Assembly (NCBI GenBank): GCA_043820105.1
Contig: JBDREC010000028.1
Span: 26,973 to 90,972, forward strand
DNA: 64,000 nucleotides
Source: JBDREC01 sp043820105 [NCBI: Pseudomonadota bacterium]
Lineage (GTDB): Bacteria; Bdellovibrionota_F; JAHFAK01
Direction: 5' to 3'
Shown here: one piece after another, positions 1-7,497 of the stretch
How the letters are laid out: every line of letters starts with the position of its first letter
Position numbering within the stretch: the first letter of the stretch is position 1
Translations under genes and position numbers: made by a program
The notes under the pieces: model-generated
The model's input: the letters and a program-made list of their open reading frames with translations, nothing else
Told to the model about the DNA's origin: nothing
Database searches by the model: none

Positions 1-1
1 C

Positions 2-355
2 TCTGTTTCCTACTTAATTGATGAAAAAAAATTCTCCAGAAAAAAGGCAACCTTATCAGCTGGAATCGCAGTTTACATTTTAGGTTTTTTATCAGCCTGG
101 CCAGAAATCAAAATCGGAAAAACTACTTTTTTTGATATCTTTGATAAACTTGCCACAAATATTACGATGCCGCTAGGAGGTTTATTAATTACACTCTTTG
201 CTGGATGGTTTATTTCAAAACAAATAAAGCAAGATAATTTACCAAAAGTTTTCTCTTCTTTAGGGCTTGATATCTGGAATTTTTTAATTAAATATATTAC
301 TCCGGCTTTTGTTTTTATCATTTTTATTGCAAAATTGTATGAATTAATTTTTTAA
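2..355 (+). CDS. Sodium-dependent transporter (SNF/NSS family), C-terminal part
   Basis: This is the last ~117 codons of a gene that enters from the left edge; the frame is open from base 2 to the TAA at 353-355. It resembles the final transmembrane helices of neurotransmitter:sodium symporter (SNF) proteins, inner-membrane carriers that couple amino acid uptake to sodium. Visible are a hydrophobic helix (AGIAVYILGFLSA), a soluble loop with FDIFDKLATNI, a further helix beginning MPLGGLLITLFAGWF, and a final hydrophobic stretch ending IAKLYELIF. The substrate cannot be told from this part. The gene ends 11 bases before the next start, so the two may be co-transcribed. Confidence 0.8.
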   Translation, partial: SVSYLIDEKKFSRKKATLSAGIAVYILGFLSAWPEIKIGKTTFFDIFDKLATNITMPLGGLLITLFAGWFISKQIKQDNLPKVFSSLGLDIWNFLIKYITPAFVFIIFIAKLYELIF

Positions 356-366
356 TTGAAAGTAAT

Positions 367-1563
367 ATGAAAGTATCTTTACCTCCTTTATATGATCACC
401 ATAATCACTTATCTCTTTATGCATTTTTAGAAAAAGCAATTTCTTTTAATGCATTTAAGACAAAAGATGATTTTTTAAATTACCTTAAAACTATAAAAAA
501 TGATAAACTTCATGTTTTCACAAATTATGATAACTCAAAGTTTGAACTTAGTTTAAATGATGTTGAAATTGATTATGAAATTGTAATTATCAATCGCTCT
601 TTACATGGTTTTATTTTTAATAAAGCAGCTTTTGAAAAAGTCTTTACATCATCCAAGGTTAGCTTTGAGCAAGTAAATGACAAACATTGGGCTGAGAAAA
701 ATATCGAATATATTTTTGGAAAACTATATGACTGCTCTAACCTTGATCAAAGCAATTTATTAAATGTATATAATAAATTTACAGATCTTGGCATTGCAAA
801 ATCAGATGATATGGCTGTTAGCTCAGCAAAAGTTTTAGCAATGTATGATGAATTTAATTGGATTGATAAATTGACGGTTTGGGTTCCTGCTAAATTGTTT
901 TTTAAACTTGAAACAAAAGAAAAAGAAACTGTCACCGGAATAAAAATTTTTACTGATGGATCAATTGGAATGAAAACAGCAGCCATTTCCAAACCATACA
1001 TTGGCTGTCACGGTGGAAAACTAAATTATGATGATGAAGCATTATTCTTAATCTTAAAAAAATCTTTTTCTTTTAACAAGGAAGTAGCAATACATGCCAT
1101 TGGAGATTTAGCCATTGCTCAAGTCTTAAGGATCTTAAACACTTTTGAACCTAAGAAGATTAAAGAAAAAAAGATTAGAATTGAACATGCTCAATTTATA
1201 AGCAAAGAACAGGCAATTGAAGCTAAAAACTTAGATATCACTTTATCAATGCAGCCAAATTTTTCACAAGACTCAATAGATTATACAGATAGACTCCCTA
1301 TACATCTAATCAAAAGAAATAATCCTTTTAGAATGTTAATAGATGAAGTCGGCTTTACTGCAGGAGCAAATTTGATTTTCGGATCTGATGGTATGCCAAG
1401 CGGATTAGAGCAAGCTCTTTATTCAAGCCTATTTCCACCGCTGGAAAGTCAAAAAATCCTTTTGGAAGAGTTTATAGAGGGTTATTGCATACAAGATGTT
1501 AGCAATGACAAACAAATTCTTTTTGAAATTGATTTTGAAAAGAAAAAAATAGAAAAGACCTAA
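367..1563 (+). CDS. Amidohydrolase family protein (Amidohydro_3/YtcJ-like)
   Basis: A 398-aa metal-dependent amidohydrolase of the YtcJ/Amidohydro_3 type, predicted cytoplasmic. Motifs in order are the N-terminal metal motif DHHNH (residues 10-14), FTDGSIG (about 195-201), IHAIGD (about 243-248), RIEHAQF (about 271-277) and FGSDG (about 338-342), which are the family's usual ligand positions. Family members are generally 500-550 aa, so this is a short version; the segment between the first motif and FTDGSIG is compact. No signal peptide is seen. The substrate is unknown (the family acts on amides or imides of small molecules). It follows the transporter gene closely and may be co-transcribed with it. 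Confidence 0.75.
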   Translation: MKVSLPPLYDHHNHLSLYAFLEKAISFNAFKTKDDFLNYLKTIKNDKLHVFTNYDNSKFELSLNDVEIDYEIVIINRSLHGFIFNKAAFEKVFTSSKVSFEQVNDKHWAEKNIEYIFGKLYDCSNLDQSNLLNVYNKFTDLGIAKSDDMAVSSAKVLAMYDEFNWIDKLTVWVPAKLFFKLETKEKETVTGIKIFTDGSIGMKTAAISKPYIGCHGGKLNYDDEALFLILKKSFSFNKEVAIHAIGDLAIAQVLRILNTFEPKKIKEKKIRIEHAQFISKEQAIEAKNLDITLSMQPNFSQDSIDYTDRLPIHLIKRNNPFRMLIDEVGFTAGANLIFGSDGMPSGLEQALYSSLFPPLESQKILLEEFIEGYCIQDVSNDKQILFEIDFEKKKIEKT

Positions 1564-1595
1564 GAAGAACTCAGAATTATGAGTTAAGGATTATT

Positions 1596-1642
1596 CCCTT
1601 GTTCCCTTGTTCTCTTGTTCCCTTGTTCTCTTGTTCCCTTGT
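1596..1642. repeat. Octamer tandem repeat (CTTGTTCC/CTTGTTCT)
   Basis: About six direct copies of an 8-base unit alternating CTTGTTCC and CTTGTTCT lie between the convergent amidohydrolase and monophosphatase genes. Related runs occur at 3432-3470, 8755-8789 and 59308-59332. There are no spacers, so it is not a CRISPR array. Confidence 0.9.
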
Positions 1643-1648
1643 TTAAAA

Positions 1649-2428
1649 TTAATCTTTGCCTATTTGCAACTGTTGAATCAGTGAATCATAGATTCCTTTG
1701 CAAGTGGCTATAATATTTTTTCCAAAAATATAATCATCATTTTTCATTATATCTGTTACAATTGCCCCAGCTTCTTTACAAATTATAGTACCAGCTGCAA
1801 CATCAAAGGCTTCAAGGCCAAATTCCCAAAAACCATCATTTCTTCCTGCTGCTACATAAGCAAGATTTAGAGCAGCAGAGCCTTCTCTTCTAATGTCACT
1901 TGTTAACTTAAGTATTTTATGAAATATTGCAGGATTAGGACTATTGGGATTTTTTCTTAAGCAGGCAAAGCCTGTAGATAATAGAGCTTCTTCTAATTTA
2001 TCACATTTTGAAACACTTATTTTATTATTATTTAAATAGGCACCCTGCCCTTTTTCTGCTTTAAATACTTCTCCTAAGTAAGGGGCATTTATAACACCAG
2101 CTATAATTTCACCTTTATATGACAGAGCAATTGAAACACAGAAAAATGGGTGGCAGTGAATATAATTAGTTGTTCCATCAAGAGGGTCTATAAACCATGT
2201 ATAGTCACTTCCCTTATCTTGTTGACCATATTCTTCACCGTAAATTGAATGCTCAGGATAGGCTTTTTCAATTCTATTTAAAATTATTTTTTCACACTCT
2301 TTATCAATTTTTGTAACGTAATTATGAAGACCTTCTTTGTTTAAAATATCAGATTCATTAAGTGAGCCAAAATTGTTTAAAAGAAATTTTCCAGCTTCTT
2401 TTGCTATATCTTCTATAAAGTTAAGCAT
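1649..2428 (-). CDS. suhB: Inositol-1-monophosphatase family protein
   Basis: A 259-aa member of the lithium-sensitive inositol monophosphatase family. Metal-binding motifs are GEE (residues 64-66), DPLDGTTN (81-88) and, near the C-terminus, WEFGLEAFD (201-209). Length is normal for SuhB/ImpA. It hydrolyses myo-inositol or related sugar phosphates in the cytosol; the physiological substrate here is not evident. Its start overlaps the end of the epimerase gene by 8 bases, so the two form one minus-strand operon with translational coupling. A sugar-phosphate phosphatase next to a nucleotide-sugar epimerase fits surface-polysaccharide precursor work, but the linkage is inference. Confidence 0.88.
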   Translation of the reverse strand: MLNFIEDIAKEAGKFLLNNFGSLNESDILNKEGLHNYVTKIDKECEKIILNRIEKAYPEHSIYGEEYGQQDKGSDYTWFIDPLDGTTNYIHCHPFFCVSIALSYKGEIIAGVINAPYLGEVFKAEKGQGAYLNNNKISVSKCDKLEEALLSTGFACLRKNPNSPNPAIFHKILKLTSDIRREGSAALNLAYVAAGRNDGFWEFGLEAFDVAAGTIICKEAGAIVTDIMKNDDYIFGKNIIATCKGIYDSLIQQLQIGKD

Positions 2429-3350
2429 GGATTGACCTAAAATACTCAGCTGTTTCTTCTAAGCCTTCAGTTAATGTATACTCAGGTTCCCATTCAAAGA
2501 TTTCTTTAGCAAGAGCATAACTCAGAACAGATCGTTTTTGTTCGCCCATTCTTGCTTCTTCGAATTTTGGAGTAATATTTTTATCTAATATCTTTGAAAT
2601 TTCTTCATGTAATTTTTTGACATTTGTCTCTTTTGAAGTGGCGATATTAAAAACACCATTTACATTGGCATTAAGAGCTTTAAGATTTGCTTTACATACG
2701 TCCATCACAGACACATAATCTCTTGTTTGTAAACCATCTCCAAAAATTATGCATTCTTCATCTCTTAATAGTTTGTTCATAAAAATAGCAACTACACCTG
2801 CCTCACCAAGATGATTCTGTTTTGGTCCATAAACATTTGCATATCTTAAGGCTACATAATCAATACCATATTGGGCTTTATAATAATTAAGATATTTTTC
2901 GCTACTTAGTTTTGAAACTCCATAAGGAGAAATGGGATTTAAAGCATGCTTTTCACAGGCTGGGAAATATTCTTGTTCTCCATAAATTGCTCCACCACTT
3001 GAGGCAAAAATAACCTTTTTTAATCCATGTTTTTTGCCAATTTCCATTAAATTAATTAAACCAAAAATATTTATATCAGCATCACAGGAAGGATTTTCTA
3101 CAGATTTTCTAACATCAATTGCAGCTGCATGGTGACATAAAACATCTGGTTTAAAATTTTCAAAAACCTCTTCAATTTCTTCAGATCTAATATCAAGTTT
3201 GTGAAATTTTGACCCTTCAGGTATGTTTTCTACAGATCCAGTCGATAAATCATCAACAATTTCTACAACATGCCCTGCCTTTAAAAAGCTAGCCGAAAGG
3301 TTAGAACCAATAAATCCAGCGCCACCGGTGACTAATATTTTTTTGCCCAT
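2421..3350 (-). CDS. NAD-dependent nucleotide-sugar epimerase/dehydratase
   Basis: A 309-aa extended short-chain dehydrogenase of the UDP-glucose 4-epimerase type. The NAD-binding motif GGAGFIGS is at residues 9-16, a Ser-rich FASSGGAIYG at 115-124, and the catalytic pair YxxxK at Y143/K147. It is shorter than classical GalE and resembles the archaeal/WbpP-like subgroup acting on UDP-hexoses or UDP-N-acetylhexosamines; the exact sugar cannot be read from sequence. An AGGAAAA ribosome-binding site lies just before the ATG. It is the first gene of a two-gene minus-strand operon with suhB. A second, true GalE-like gene lies at 8991-9974. Confidence 0.85.
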   Translation of the reverse strand: MGKKILVTGGAGFIGSNLSASFLKAGHVVEIVDDLSTGSVENIPEGSKFHKLDIRSEEIEEVFENFKPDVLCHHAAAIDVRKSVENPSCDADINIFGLINLMEIGKKHGLKKVIFASSGGAIYGEQEYFPACEKHALNPISPYGVSKLSSEKYLNYYKAQYGIDYVALRYANVYGPKQNHLGEAGVVAIFMNKLLRDEECIIFGDGLQTRDYVSVMDVCKANLKALNANVNGVFNIATSKETNVKKLHEEISKILDKNITPKFEEARMGEQKRSVLSYALAKEIFEWEPEYTLTEGLEETAEYFRSIHA

Positions 3351-3377
3351 AAATTTTCCTAGTTAAATAAATTATTT

Positions 3378-3470
3378 GTATTCAGTATTTAGTATTCAGT
3401 ATTTAGTAGGTCAAGCTTTTCTTTTATATTTCCTTGTTCTCTTGTTCCCTTGCGCTCTTGTTCCCTTGCC
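3378..3470. repeat. Two simple repeat blocks before the aminopeptidase gene
   Basis: From 3378 to about 3407 there are direct copies of a GTATTCAGTATTTA unit (a related piece recurs near 4583). From 3432 to 3470 there is the degenerate CTTGTTCC-type octamer also seen at 1596-1642. They sit in the divergent gap between the epimerase and the aminopeptidase. A perfect TTGACA lies at 3484-3489 but no good -10 box is at the proper distance. Confidence 0.8.
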
Positions 3471-3544
3471 CTCGAATTCCCTCTTGACATAAAATCGATA
3501 TAGTCCAAAAATTGCTTTTTTTAAGATTAAGAAAAGGAAATTTT

Positions 3545-4516
3545 ATGAATGACATTAAACTTGCTTCAATGGCTGCAGTAAAAGATTGCCTTGGTGTAAA
3601 AGCTAATGAATCAGTTTTAATTTTAACTGATCACACTTGTTTAAATATTGCTAATTCCATATTTAAGGTTGCAAATGACCTGGCAAATGAAGTTTATTTT
3701 CTTCAAATGAAAGAAAGACAATTAAGTGGTGAAAATCCTCCAAAAGAAATCGCAGAATTAATGAAAGCAGTTGATGTGGTATTTGCACCCTTATCTAAAA
3801 GCATTACACACACTGATGCAACAATTGATGCTAGAAAAGCAGGCGTTCGTGTAGCAACTATGCCAGGCATAACTGAAGATATTTTTTCAAGGTGCATGAA
3901 CGTTAATTATAATGAAATAGCTGTTTATACAAAAAAAGTAGCCAAGCTTTTAGAGTCAAAAAATCAAGTCCACGTAAAAACAGCACTTGGAACAGACTTT
4001 AGGTTTTCTATTAAAGATAGCAAGCTAATCGAAAGCAATGGTCTTTATACAGAGAAAGGTTCCGGTGGAAACCTTCCAACTGGTGAAGTATTTTGTGCTC
4101 CCAGAGAAAACTATGGGACAGGAAAACTTGTTGTTGATGGAACCATTGCTGGTGTTGGATTAGTTAAAAATCCAGTAACAATAGAAATAGAAGATGGATA
4201 TATTATAAATGTTGATGCTTCTGAAGATGGAAAGAAACTAAAAGCAATTTTATTAAAATTTGGTAATAAGCTTGGATCAGATAACCAGGCCTGTGGAATT
4301 GCTGAACTTGGAATTGGAACAAACTTTGCAGCTAAGCTTTCTGGTTTTTTGTTAGAAGATGAAAAAGCATACAAAACAATTCATATAGCTTTTGGAAATA
4401 ATAAATCAATGGGTGGTACAAATACTGTTGAGTCTCATATTGATGGAGTTATTTTGAATCCGGATTTGTTTGTTGATGGTGAGCAGATTATGAGACATGG
4501 GGAAGTTTTGTTTTAG
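3545..4516 (+). CDS. M29-family aminopeptidase (AmpS-like)
   Basis: A 323-aa protein of the peptidase M29 (thermophilic metalloprotease/AmpS) type, an intracellular metal-dependent aminopeptidase. Typical M29 features near the C-terminus are AELGIGTN, HIAFGNN followed by a Gly-rich turn, and ESHIDGV, which carries the His and Asp metal ligands. It is shorter than the ~400-aa classical enzymes, matching a short subgroup. I place the start at the ATG at 3545, where AAAAGGAAA lies just upstream; an earlier in-frame ATG at 3512 has no ribosome-binding site and adds a basic stretch not expected in the family. No signal peptide. It appears to be monocistronic. Confidence 0.82.
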   Translation: MNDIKLASMAAVKDCLGVKANESVLILTDHTCLNIANSIFKVANDLANEVYFLQMKERQLSGENPPKEIAELMKAVDVVFAPLSKSITHTDATIDARKAGVRVATMPGITEDIFSRCMNVNYNEIAVYTKKVAKLLESKNQVHVKTALGTDFRFSIKDSKLIESNGLYTEKGSGGNLPTGEVFCAPRENYGTGKLVVDGTIAGVGLVKNPVTIEIEDGYIINVDASEDGKKLKAILLKFGNKLGSDNQACGIAELGIGTNFAAKLSGFLLEDEKAYKTIHIAFGNNKSMGGTNTVESHIDGVILNPDLFVDGEQIMRHGEVLF

Positions 4517-4738
4517 AGGTATGTGTATTTTATTAAAAATAATTAATAATCAATAATTAATAATCAATTTTCAATAATCTATGAATACTGAATACTATAT
4601 TTTGGGGATTTTGGAATAGAAATTGGAAGGGAGAAAAAGGGTATGAGGGGATATATTATGGATAAAATAATTAACCAATAATTATATAACTCCCTTCCTA
4701 TATATAAATCCTTTATAAATGCCGCTTTTAAAAAATTT

Positions 4739-4766
4739 GCTGTGGGAAAATTTCTTTTCCCACAGC
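4739..4766. other. Perfect 12-bp inverted repeat (hairpin)
   Basis: GCTGTGGGAAAA and its exact complement are separated by a 4-base TTTC loop. On the minus strand the stem is followed within a few bases by a T6 run, so it could act as a minus-strand terminator; on the plus strand there is no U-tract. No minus-strand gene ends nearby: the aldolase ends at 5728, on the far side of a plus-strand gene. Confidence 0.6.
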
Positions 4767-4786
4767 TAGTCTCATACATGCCCCAT

Positions 4787-4807
4787 GATAAGGTTTTTAA
4801 CCTTATC
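4787..4807. other. 9-bp inverted repeat (hairpin)
   Basis: GATAAGGTT and AACCTTATC pair perfectly around a TTT loop, 20 bases after the stronger hairpin at 4739-4766. The function is not evident; there is no strong U-tract on either side. Confidence 0.5.
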
Positions 4808-5055
4808 GTTTGCTTATGTTAAATATGATTTTGCAAGGGCTGTGCCATAGAGCCTCTTTACTTAATGCCAATTATTACTTGAACTTAACCAAATATCATT
4901 ATATTAAAAATGCTTATGAAAGGATCAAAGTGTTAAAAAAATTATATTAAATGTTAAATATCTTACATAATTACTGCAAATCAATCTTCATACTTGACTT
5001 TAAGCAGATTTTAGGTTAATTATTACACATTGCAACATAACTGGAGAATAAGATA

Positions 5056-5727
5056 ATGAAAAGATTACTTATACTTGCTTTAACAATACCATTTATCATG
5101 TCTTGCGCTGCAAAAGTTAGAACTGATATGTATGAAAGATTTGAGTCCTATGGTTTTGTTACCTTAAAAGCAACTAAGATTTTTGAAACAGAAAATGGGC
5201 ATAAAGTTATTGGTGAGCTTCCTAAATATTATAATTTTAAGCTTAAAAAAGACCTAATTGAGATTGATAATGGTCTTGTGCATATTTTTTATGAAACAAA
5301 AAACTCAGCTGATAGATATCCTGATGGCTGGGTAAAAATCAATGATGTTAAACTTTTGTCTACCTGGGAATATCCAGTAGCTGACATGTCCACACAAAGA
5401 TCAATTTCAGCTGAGATTTTTCCAATAACCAGTGCTAAAGCTAATCAATTTATTTCTGAATATGATAAAAATAAAGAACCTTGGGATGAATCATTTATTG
5501 ATGCTATTTCCAAAAGACAAATTCTTTTATCTATGACAAAAGAAATGGTTTTATTATCAGTAGGAATCCCTGATAAAGTTAATAAAACTAAAGGAAATGA
5601 AAGAATAGAAGAACAGTGGATTTACAATTCCAGAGGATCTTATAGGTCTTTATATATTTATATTACAGATGGAAAAGTAATAAATACACAAATTGTTGGT
5701 GAAAATATTAAAGTCGAAAAAGAATAA
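5056..5727 (+). CDS. Lipoprotein with BamE/SmpA-like C-terminal domain
   Basis: A 223-aa predicted lipoprotein. The N-terminus is a type II signal peptide (MKRLL, a hydrophobic core, then a lipobox ending at Cys17). Residues ~20-120 form a domain I do not recognise. Residues ~150-215 resemble the SmpA/BamE fold: a helix with KEMVLLSVGIPDKV, then EEQWIYNS, and strand LYIYITDGKV, the usual 'G-x-P ... W-x-Y ... DGKV' pattern of outer-membrane assembly lipoproteins. It probably sits in the outer membrane. A GGAG site lies 9 bases before the ATG. Its stop codon is directly adjacent to the stop of the convergent aldolase gene with no bases between. Confidence 0.65.
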   Translation: MKRLLILALTIPFIMSCAAKVRTDMYERFESYGFVTLKATKIFETENGHKVIGELPKYYNFKLKKDLIEIDNGLVHIFYETKNSADRYPDGWVKINDVKLLSTWEYPVADMSTQRSISAEIFPITSAKANQFISEYDKNKEPWDESFIDAISKRQILLSMTKEMVLLSVGIPDKVNKTKGNERIEEQWIYNSRGSYRSLYIYITDGKVINTQIVGENIKVEKE

Positions 5728-6702
5728 TTAAGCCCTGTCAGCTGATCCCAACACTTCCTTGTTTTTATGCATAATCATTTCAATTAAAGCATCTCTTGCT
5801 GGAGTTAAATATTGTCTAGGATCAAAATGTTTTGGATTATTTGCAAAATGTTCTCTGATTTTTGCAGTAACAGCAAGTCTTCCATCAGAATCAATATTAA
5901 TTTTACAAACAGCTGAGGAAGCTGCTTTTCTAAGCTGTTCTTCAGGAACACCCAAAGCACCTTCTAAACTACCACCATACTTATTGATCATTTCAACATA
6001 TTCTTGAATAACAGAAGAAGCACCATGCAGTACAATTGGAAAACCTGGAATTTTCTTTTCAATTTCTTCCAAAATATCAAATCTAAGTGGTGGAACAGGT
6101 TTGCCTGGCTTAAATTTAAAAGCACCATGAGAAGTTCCAATAGAAATTGCTAAAGAATCAACCCCAGTTCTTGAAACAAATTCTTCCACTTCTTCTGGTT
6201 TTGTATAGGATGATGTTTCGTGAGAAACTTCATCTTCTATTCCAGCTAAAACACCAAGTTCGCCTTCAACAGTAACATCCCTTTCATGAGCATATGCAAC
6301 AACCTTTTTAGTAAGCTCAATATTTTCATCAAAAGTGTGAGCTGACCCATCAATCATTACAGAAGAAAACCCAGAATCAATACATGACTTACAGGTTTCA
6401 AAAGTATCCCCATGATCAAGATGTAAAACAATTGGAATATTTGCTCCCATTTCTTTCGCCATTTCAACAGCACCCATAGCCAAATATCTTAATAAAGTTT
6501 CATTGGCATATGCTCTGGCACCCTTAGAAACCTGAACAATAACCGGACTATTTGTTTTAGCACAAGCAATAACAATAGCCTGCAGTTGTTCCATGTTATT
6601 AAAATTATAAGCTGGAATTGCATAGCCACCTTCAAATGCTTTTTTAAATATTTCCCTGGAGTTTACTAAACCCAAATCTTTATAAGAAATTATTTCTGTC
6701 AT
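5728..6702 (-). CDS. fba: Fructose-bisphosphate aldolase, class II
   Basis: A 324-aa class II (zinc) aldolase that cleaves fructose-1,6-bisphosphate into dihydroxyacetone phosphate and glyceraldehyde 3-phosphate in glycolysis and gluconeogenesis. Visible motifs are YAIPAYNFNNMEQ near the N-terminus, the zinc motif LHLDHGD, the conserved GSAHTFDENI, VEGELG, and the second metal/substrate region GTSHGAFK followed by LHGASS. I choose the ATG at 6702 because AAGGAAAA precedes it directly; an ATG six codons earlier (6720) lacks a ribosome-binding site. It stands alone on the minus strand. Upstream lie two very large palindromes (6820-7021 and 7096-7342) that any long leader would have to cross. 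Confidence 0.95.
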   Translation of the reverse strand: MTEIISYKDLGLVNSREIFKKAFEGGYAIPAYNFNNMEQLQAIVIACAKTNSPVIVQVSKGARAYANETLLRYLAMGAVEMAKEMGANIPIVLHLDHGDTFETCKSCIDSGFSSVMIDGSAHTFDENIELTKKVVAYAHERDVTVEGELGVLAGIEDEVSHETSSYTKPEEVEEFVSRTGVDSLAISIGTSHGAFKFKPGKPVPPLRFDILEEIEKKIPGFPIVLHGASSVIQEYVEMINKYGGSLEGALGVPEEQLRKAASSAVCKINIDSDGRLAVTAKIREHFANNPKHFDPRQYLTPARDALIEMIMHKNKEVLGSADRA

Positions 6703-6819
6703 TTCATTTTTCCTTATCATTATTTAAAATATTATGCCGCTTTTTAAACACAAGATTTTAAGTTTTGCAATCTAAAATCAACTTAACTCGTAGTCTAAAT
6801 TGACGCATTTATTTTTTAT

Positions 6820-7021
6820 GAAAATCTCAGGGAAGTTATTTTAAAAAGGGCATGCGCCCCAGTCGCTACACTCAGGCATTAAAAGGCTTTATTTTTGTAA
6901 TTGATAAAGAGCTGCATTCTTTCGCTTTTTTCAATAACAAAATAATAGCCTTTTAATGCCTTCGTTGCAGCTCCTTCCTGACTTTTTATGCCCTTTTTAA
7001 AATAACTTCCCTGAGATTTTC
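6820..7021. repeat. Nested palindromic element 1 (202 bp)
   Basis: Outer arms 6820-6853 and 6988-7021 are exact 34-base reverse complements. Inside is a second stem: 6875-6888 pairs perfectly with 6947-6960 and pairing continues imperfectly for about 9 more bases. Between outer and inner stems are linkers; the right one (6961-6991) contains CTCCTTCC and ends in TTTTTATGC. Elements at 17277-17483 and 17568-17766 have nearly the same length, the same two-tier plan and related linkers, but different outer arms. I see no open reading frame inside. Confidence 0.9.
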
Positions 7022-7095
7022 TTATATAAAAAATAGATAATGGAATATGTTATGAGAATTGTTAAGTGTTGAACCTCATTTACATTTAAATATTG

Positions 7096-7342
7096 GCCTG
7101 ATTTTATAAGAAAAGGAAATCGGGTCTTTAACTCAAAAAAAGTGTATCGGAGCCGCGCTAGCCGGTTTTTCCTAGTAGAAGTTAAATGAAATCTCTACCT
7201 TTTTAATTGTTCTTCAATTTGTAAATTTCATTTTACTTATACTTGGAAAATCGCGCGGTGAGATCAAGGCCAAAATTCCGCAGGGAATTTTGAGCCGTCT
7301 TTTTTTGAGTTAAAGACCCGATTTCCTTTTCTAAAATCAGGC
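7096..7342. repeat. Large nested palindrome, second type (247 bp)
   Basis: Left arm 7096-7142 and right arm 7299-7342 are reverse complements: 34 bases perfect, then a 3-base bulge, then 10 more. Inside, AAGTTAAATGAAAT pairs with a near-complement around 7227-7240, GGTTTTTCC/GGAAAATC form an intermediate stem, and a small separate hairpin (CAAAATTCC/GGGAATTTTG) sits at about 7271-7292. The plan is that of element 1 but the linkers are GC-richer and different. It ends 155 bases before the next gene. Confidence 0.8.
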
Positions 7343-7421
7343 AAGTACGCCAACTTTTTTCACTTGCAAAAAATAGCATAATTATAATATGATATGTTGC
7401 TTCATTAAAATGTTTGAAATT

Positions 7422-7449
7422 TTGATGGATAATTTGCTTGTTTTATGAT
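7422..7449 (+). promoter_or_regulatory. Predicted sigma70-type promoter for lipoprotein gene
   Basis: TTGATG at 7422-7427 and TATGAT at 7444-7449 are separated by 16 bases and lie about 50 bases upstream of the start codon at 7498. Assigned from consensus match only. Confidence 0.45.
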
Positions 7450-7497
7450 ACAATATGTCATAGATAGTGTTTTTTTATTAAATATCGGAGAGTTAAT

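Larger units (their letters stand above)
4517..5055. other. 539-bp intergenic region with AT repeats and two hairpins
   Basis: No convincing gene. From about 4527 to 4580 it has AATAATTAATAATCA-type repeats like those at 8651-8700, 10062-10105 and 63210-63246. Two strong hairpins follow (listed separately). The right end is the leader of the lipoprotein gene: TTGACT at 4994-4999 could be a -35 box, but the -10 region at about 5017 (TAATTA) is poor. Confidence 0.6.

Noticed and set aside
3484-3504. Promoter for the aminopeptidase gene from the perfect TTGACA
   Set aside because: The only -10-like sequence (TATAGT) is 9 bases away and nothing suitable lies at 16-18 bases.
6820-7021. Integron attC site or insertion sequence ends
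   Set aside because: No GTTRRRY/RYYYAAC core sites, no integrase or transposase frame, and the length and nested plan differ from attC.
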